From the NCBI GenBank assembly GCA_964449165.1, contig CAYVAT010000067.1, positions 1 to 11,103 on the forward strand: 11,103 bases of DNA. The letters run 5' to 3'. Source of the stretch: CAYSCW01 sp964449165. GTDB taxonomy: Bacteria > Acidobacteriota > Aminicenantia > Aminicenantales > Aminicenantaceae. Position 1 is the first letter of the stretch, and the number at the start of each line of letters is the position of its first letter. The translations under genes were made by a program, and so were the position numbers. A model generated the notes under the pieces. That model was not told the DNA's origin. It saw nothing but the letters and a program-made list of their open reading frames with translations, and did no database searches. Shown in pieces: positions 7,349 through 11,103 of the stretch.

Positions 7349-7978
7349 ATGGTGAAGAACATCAAAATTATTCTCATACCATGCATGATTGTTTTTCTTT
7401 CTGGTTTTGTTTTCAGCGAAACGGACCTCTATCTTTTTGGAAGATGTAACTTTGTCAGAGCCACTGGCTCTGCATCCGACTATCAGGAAGGTGTGAATGA
7501 TTTTCCTGTTTCATCTTCCCACCGGAGTTACGGATTAGGGTTAGGCCTCGTCCTTGATTATGGAGGAGGATTCATCGGTTTGGAAGCACACTACAACCTG
7601 AGCAGCAAGACAACCCTGACAGATCCTTCCGATGATGACACCGTCGAGATAGACACGTATAAAAACTATTCTGGGTACCTTGTCTTTGGATTGAACCTGG
7701 TGAGAAGTCGGTCAGCGAATTTTTTCATCAACACCGGCATAGGGGTTGTTTATTCTCCTGATGCAGAAGCCAAAACATACACCTCCCATTTGGGATATGA
7801 AACTGAGATTGAACCTCCTGAGAAAAAATATCCTTTCTCAGGCTTCGTGGGGATCGGACTTCGTCTGAAACTCTCATCTTCAACAGCCGTTTTATTCAGC
7901 GGCCGGTATCTCTATATCGCACTCGAAGAACCTCAGACAATGTATGTTGTCATAGCCGGATTTGCCTTCGGTTTCTGA
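7349..7978 (+). CDS. Small outer-membrane beta-barrel protein
   Basis: A 209-residue protein with a signal peptide (about 1-23, ending FVFS before ETDLYLFG). Alternating hydrophobic and polar strands rich in Gly and aromatics follow (for example YGLGLGLVLDY, FIGLEAHYNL, SGYLVFGLNLV, SGFVGIGLRLKL, VIAGFAFGF). The last residue is Phe, as in the C-terminal signal recognised by the barrel assembly machinery. Size and pattern fit an eight-stranded OmpA/OmpX-like barrel; the exact family is not identifiable by eye. AGGAG at 7340-7344 lies four bases before this ATG; the following GTG codon at 7352 is an alternative start. It is 12 bp after the peptidase stop, suggesting one operon, but no functional link is demonstrated. 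Confidence 0.75.
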   Translation: MVKNIKIILIPCMIVFLSGFVFSETDLYLFGRCNFVRATGSASDYQEGVNDFPVSSSHRSYGLGLGLVLDYGGGFIGLEAHYNLSSKTTLTDPSDDDTVEIDTYKNYSGYLVFGLNLVRSRSANFFINTGIGVVYSPDAEAKTYTSHLGYETEIEPPEKKYPFSGFVGIGLRLKLSSSTAVLFSGRYLYIALEEPQTMYVVIAGFAFGF

Positions 7979-8035
7979 GCCCAAGAATTATTCTAAAGCA
8001 TCGGTTCCAATCCATCTTGTGTCCTTGATCCTTCC

Positions 8036-8064
8036 TTGTTAACAGTAATGGCAGAGGTTAAAAT
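8036..8064 (+). promoter_or_regulatory. Candidate promoter placed for a leaderless transcript
   Basis: TTGTTA (8036-8041) and TAAAAT (8059-8064) are separated by 17 bp. A start about seven bases beyond the -10 falls at 8071, next to the ATG at 8073, which itself lacks a properly spaced Shine-Dalgarno. Moderate matches only. Confidence 0.35.
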
Positions 8065-8072
8065 ATGGGTTC

Positions 8073-9074
8073 ATGAAAATAGAGAAAATAAAAAGTATTC
8101 ACAGGTTTGAGGAGATAAGAAACACATGGAATGAACTTCTCTATTCAAGCGAACATAACAGCATATTCTTGACTCACCAGTGGTTTTTTTCGTGGTGGAG
8201 ATGGCTTTCTCAAGGGAAATCCTTGGAGATACTTATGTTTCGGAACAGCAGCGGCACTCCTGTGGGTATCGCTTCCTTGATGAGGAAGAAGGATATATTG
8301 TGTTTTATGGCCAGTCGCGAAGTCACTGATTATTGTGATTTCATCATAGGCGATGGAAAAGAAGAAGAATTTTTTGAAGCTCTGCTGGATTTTTTCCGAG
8401 CTCAGTATCCTGGAACACACAAAATTAGTCTGATAAACCTCAAGCAGACTTCAAAAACGCTCCTTTTCCTGCCTCAGCTAGCAGCAAAATACGATTTTTC
8501 CTGCACTGTCTCTGAGTCAGAAGTGGCTCCTGTGCTTTCTTTACCTACATCCTATGAGGATTTTTTAGCACATATGAGCCGCAAGAATCGTCATGATTTG
8601 AAACGAAAATTGAGAAGGATAGAAGAGCTTGAAGGGACGAAAACAATAAGGATTGTGGATGCTGTGGGCCTTCAAAATTCAGTCAGCAGCTTTATTCAAC
8701 TGCACAGGAGAAGCGATGCTTCGAAGGAAGAATTCTGGCAGGCCCAGGGCATGGCTGATTTCTTTCGGGAAATCGTGCTTCAATTTTCGCCGCAGGGTTG
8801 GGTGGAGCTGTTTCTCCTGGTACACGATGAGAATATCATGGCAGCTCTTCTCAACTTTATCTATGAGGATCAGATCTTATTCTACAATGTGGCCTACAGC
8901 AAGGATTATGCCTGGTACAGTCCGGGGTTGCTGCTTTTCCACCAGCGCCTGAAGGAGGCAATACAGGAAGGTAAAAAAGAGGCGGATTTTTTAAGAGGGA
9001 GAGAAAAATATAAATATTATTTTGGTGCCAAAGAGAGTAAAATATTTGATTTAACACTCGAAACAGGAGCCTGA
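8073..9074 (+). CDS. CelD/BioF2-like GNAT-fold acyltransferase
   Basis: A 333-residue soluble protein matching the GNAT superfamily group that includes CelD-type proteins (Acetyltransf_6-like), which transfer an acyl or aminoacyl group, often in polysaccharide or lipid synthesis. Signs are the W-rich N-terminal segment (HQWFFSWWRWL, about 35-45), a basic central motif (MSRKNRHDLKRKLRR, about 168-182) and the family-typical C-terminal DFLRGREKYKYYFGAK (about 305-320). No signal peptide or membrane segment is present, so it is probably cytoplasmic. The frame has an upstream stop and no other start. The nearest purine-rich site, AGAGG, is 15 bases away. The glycosyltransferase gene begins 5 bp after its stop, and coupled translation is likely. 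The substrate is not readable; an amino-sugar intermediate made with the neighbouring enzymes is inferred. Confidence 0.8.
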   Translation: MKIEKIKSIHRFEEIRNTWNELLYSSEHNSIFLTHQWFFSWWRWLSQGKSLEILMFRNSSGTPVGIASLMRKKDILCFMASREVTDYCDFIIGDGKEEEFFEALLDFFRAQYPGTHKISLINLKQTSKTLLFLPQLAAKYDFSCTVSESEVAPVLSLPTSYEDFLAHMSRKNRHDLKRKLRRIEELEGTKTIRIVDAVGLQNSVSSFIQLHRRSDASKEEFWQAQGMADFFREIVLQFSPQGWVELFLLVHDENIMAALLNFIYEDQILFYNVAYSKDYAWYSPGLLLFHQRLKEAIQEGKKEADFLRGREKYKYYFGAKESKIFDLTLETGA

Positions 9075-9079
9075 GGAAG

Positions 9080-10366
9080 ATGAAGATAGGTATGATCAGC
9101 TTTCACAGCTGCCCGTATGCCCTGTTGGGCGGAGAGGGGACAGGAGGAATGAGCGTTTACCTCCGGGAGCTGTGCGCTGCTTTGACCGGTATTCCAGGCG
9201 TGAAAATAGATGTATTCACCCGAGTTCAAATTCCTGAGCTTCGAGGGGTAAAGAATCTCTTTCCCCGTATGCGTGTGATCCATCTAAATGGAGGACCAGA
9301 GCAACCGGTTGACCGCCGCAGCCTTTACCGCTATCTCCCCGAGTTTGTTGACAACATGGCCCATTTCATAAGTCAGGAAGAGGAGAGATATGAAATCATC
9401 TATTCTCACTACTGGCTCTCAGGACTGGCAGGCGCCTTCATCAAAGACGAATTCAATCTTCCCCTTGTGCATATGTATCATACTCTTGCTTTCTTGAAAA
9501 AGAGGCAGTTAAGAGTTGAAAAAGAACACATAAAAAGATTAGAAACAGAAGAAGCTCTCGCTTCTTTTGTCGATGCCGTTATTTCTTCTTCCTGGCAGGA
9601 AAAAAAACATCTGATCGAAAATTACCGGATTCCTTGCTCCAGGGCTAAAGTGATCTACCCCGGTGTAAACAAAGGGCTTTTCCATCCTTTTCAGAGGCAG
9701 TGTGAATCAGAAAAAATAGGGATCAAGAACGGAGAAAAAATACTTCTCTATGTGGGGCGTATAGAGCCTGTCAAGGGCCTGAGAACGATTATACCGGCTT
9801 TACATTTATTAAGGAGCAGAAATAAATCCCTGTATAAGCAACTCAAGCTGTTGGTCATAGGAGGAGGAGATAGGCATCACGATCTTGTCCAAAACAAAGA
9901 ATACCTGCGGATTAAAGAATCGCTACGGAAAAGAGATCTGGAGGATAGGGTTGTTTTTCTGGGGTCAATGAAACAGAATGAGCTCAGAAAATATTATTCG
10001 GCTGCTGATGCGCTGGTCGTTCCTTCTCTTTATGAGTCATTCGGGTTGGTCATCATCGAATCCCTGGCATGTGGAACTCCTGTCATCGTCTCTGATATAG
10101 GGGAAATGCAGGCTATCATCAAAGAAGGCAAGAATGGATTTTCCTTTCATCCCAATGATCCAGAATCTCTGGCAGCCTGTTTTGAGCGTTTCTTCCTTGA
10201 GAAAGGCAAGTTCTGGAGAAAAGAGAAAATCACTCAGGACGTGACTGATACGTTTTCATGGGACAAGACTGCCAGAGAAACCTATGATTTCTTCAGCGAA
10301 CTTTTAGCAAAAAGATCCTCGGTTACCACCATATCTCCGCACGATGAAAGCCTTCAGCTAACTTAA
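9080..10366 (+). CDS. GT4-family retaining glycosyltransferase (MshA/sucrose-phosphate-synthase-like)
   Basis: A 428-residue GT-B enzyme that should move a sugar from a nucleotide donor to an acceptor with retention of configuration. The N-terminal acceptor domain has the glycine loop GGEGTGGMSVYL (about 17-28) and VHMYHTL (about 130-136). The C-terminal donor domain has VGRIEPVKG (225-233) and the EX7E pair, Glu319 and Glu327, in LYESFGLVIIESLACGTPVI. The GG-M-VYL loop is like MshA and sucrose-phosphate synthases, so a UDP-GlcNAc donor is plausible but unproven. No membrane segment is seen. AGGAG at 9065-9069, inside the previous gene, lies 10 bases before the ATG. Its last 44 bases overlap the 3' end of the opposite-strand deacetylase gene. 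Confidence 0.9.
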   Translation: MKIGMISFHSCPYALLGGEGTGGMSVYLRELCAALTGIPGVKIDVFTRVQIPELRGVKNLFPRMRVIHLNGGPEQPVDRRSLYRYLPEFVDNMAHFISQEEERYEIIYSHYWLSGLAGAFIKDEFNLPLVHMYHTLAFLKKRQLRVEKEHIKRLETEEALASFVDAVISSSWQEKKHLIENYRIPCSRAKVIYPGVNKGLFHPFQRQCESEKIGIKNGEKILLYVGRIEPVKGLRTIIPALHLLRSRNKSLYKQLKLLVIGGGDRHHDLVQNKEYLRIKESLRKRDLEDRVVFLGSMKQNELRKYYSAADALVVPSLYESFGLVIIESLACGTPVIVSDIGEMQAIIKEGKNGFSFHPNDPESLAACFERFFLEKGKFWRKEKITQDVTDTFSWDKTARETYDFFSELLAKRSSVTTISPHDESLQLT

Positions 10367-11027
10367 ATTTTTCCTGTCCTGCCATATCCTTGGCTCTTTG
10401 GCAAAGCCATTTCTCCATTTCAGAAGCAAAGGGTTCCTTGATCTGGCTTTTATGACATTTAAGGGCTTTAACCTTTAAATCAAAACTCTGGCTTATGTCA
10501 GAGCGGAGGTTGATGTCACTGTCTTCCGGAGCCCAGAGCCAGACTTCATTAACCTTATGAGGCATGAGCCCTTCATCAGTAAGATCAGGATAGGCCCAGA
10601 TATCGCGGGCATAGGGAAAGACAGCATCCAGGACCACCCGACCAACAACACGATGGTCTCTATGCCAGATATACCGCCGGTAAGGATCAGCCGTGATAAC
10701 CAGCTCTGGCCTGTATAGCCGGATATATCTGACGATTTCCTTCCTGAATTCGGGTGTATCTTCAAGGCTTTGGTCAGGGTGGCGGAGGAAAATCACTTCC
10801 TTTACTCCCAATACATTGGCTGCTTCCAGTTGCTCTTTTTCCCGCAGAGAAGCCAGCACATCGGGTTTGCAATCCAAGGAATCGGTTCCTTTGTCCCCGT
10901 TTGTACAGACAATGTAGACGACTGTCTTCCCCTGGCGGACAAAGTTGGCTACCGTCCCAGCGGTGCCGAATTCCGCATCATCAGGATGAGGAGTGATCAC
11001 CAGGATATCTGCTTTTTTCTTGCTCAT
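10323..11027 (-). CDS. PIG-L/LmbE-family zinc N-deacetylase
   Basis: A 234-residue protein of the family that removes N-acetyl groups from GlcNAc conjugates, including MshB (mycothiol) and BshB (bacillithiol). The N-terminal PHPDDAEFG motif gives His14, Asp16 and Asp17, and WHRDHR gives His125. By analogy with MshB, His14, Asp17 and His125 bind zinc and Asp16 is the catalytic base. The C-terminal AEGFHRAEI motif is also typical. The start is set at ATG 11027 because GGAGG lies seven bases upstream (plus positions 11035-11039); the TTG at 11033 would be too close to it. No signal peptide is present, so it is cytoplasmic. It is convergent with the glycosyltransferase gene and overlaps its end, and the two likely share a pathway. 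The exact substrate is unknown. Confidence 0.9.
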   Translation of the reverse strand: MSKKKADILVITPHPDDAEFGTAGTVANFVRQGKTVVYIVCTNGDKGTDSLDCKPDVLASLREKEQLEAANVLGVKEVIFLRHPDQSLEDTPEFRKEIVRYIRLYRPELVITADPYRRYIWHRDHRVVGRVVLDAVFPYARDIWAYPDLTDEGLMPHKVNEVWLWAPEDSDINLRSDISQSFDLKVKALKCHKSQIKEPFASEMEKWLCQRAKDMAGQEKFKLAEGFHRAEIWW

Positions 11028-11061
11028 GGCCAAGCCTCCAATGCTCTGTTTTTCAAGCCAT

Positions 11062-11088
11062 TGTATAATATGCTCTTCTCTGTTACAA
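11062..11088 (-). promoter_or_regulatory. Possible promoter for the PIG-L deacetylase gene
   Basis: On the minus strand TTGTAA (11088-11083) and TATACA (11067-11062) are separated by 15 bp, slightly short. The start would be near 11056, about 28 bases before the ATG at 11027. The match is moderate and the region is cut by the window edge. Confidence 0.3.
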
Positions 11089-11103
11089 TTCTTACACTCA
11101 ATG

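Noticed and set aside
11028..11033. TTG start for the PIG-L gene
   Set aside because: It lies one base from GGAGG, whereas ATG 11027 has normal spacing.
11064..11069. TATAAT on the + strand near the window end
   Set aside because: No -35-like element at the right distance; it overlaps a better minus-strand -10 candidate.

Overview
The window looks like a chromosomal segment from a Gram-negative, probably uncultivated bacterium of moderate GC content. It encodes a predicted lipoprotein, a predicted outer-membrane beta-barrel and several large secreted proteins built from cohesin, dockerin and BACON-like modules. The taxonomic guess is an Acidobacteriota or Aminicenantes-like lineage. It rests only on the general flavour of the proteins and is weak. 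No tRNA, rRNA, transposase, phage gene or CRISPR array is visible.

Region A (2-4820, + strand) holds two extracellular module proteins in one operon. The first is cut by the window edge and carries a dockerin placed between cohesin-like domains. The second is a predicted lipoprotein with eight BACON-like beta-sandwich repeats and a terminal cohesin-like domain. Together they look like a non-cellulosomal surface scaffold in which a lipid-anchored stalk presents a cohesin and its neighbour supplies a dockerin.

Region B (4821-5228) has no convincing protein gene. It contains a near-consensus extended -10 promoter followed by two related 65-66 nt units, each bounded by the same perfect 8-bp inverted repeat and enclosing a pyrimidine-rich interior. 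This is the best candidate in the window for something undescribed, possibly a small RNA of about 235 nt.

Region C (5229-7978) has a minus-strand gene for a small exported, glycine-rich membrane protein. A spacer holding a promoter and an inverted repeat separates it from a plus-strand pair: a secreted papain-family (C1A) cysteine peptidase with a C-terminal Ig-like domain, and a small outer-membrane beta-barrel 12 bp downstream.

Region D (8073-11027) is a carbohydrate or small-molecule module. A CelD/BioF2-like GNAT acyltransferase and a GT4 glycosyltransferase are 5 bp apart on the + strand. A PIG-L/LmbE deacetylase lies on the opposite strand, and its 3' end overlaps the glycosyltransferase gene by 44 bp. 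Glycosyl transfer, de-N-acetylation and N-acylation of an amino sugar are the steps used for mycothiol- and bacillithiol-type cofactors and for some glycolipids. The actual product cannot be read from the sequence.
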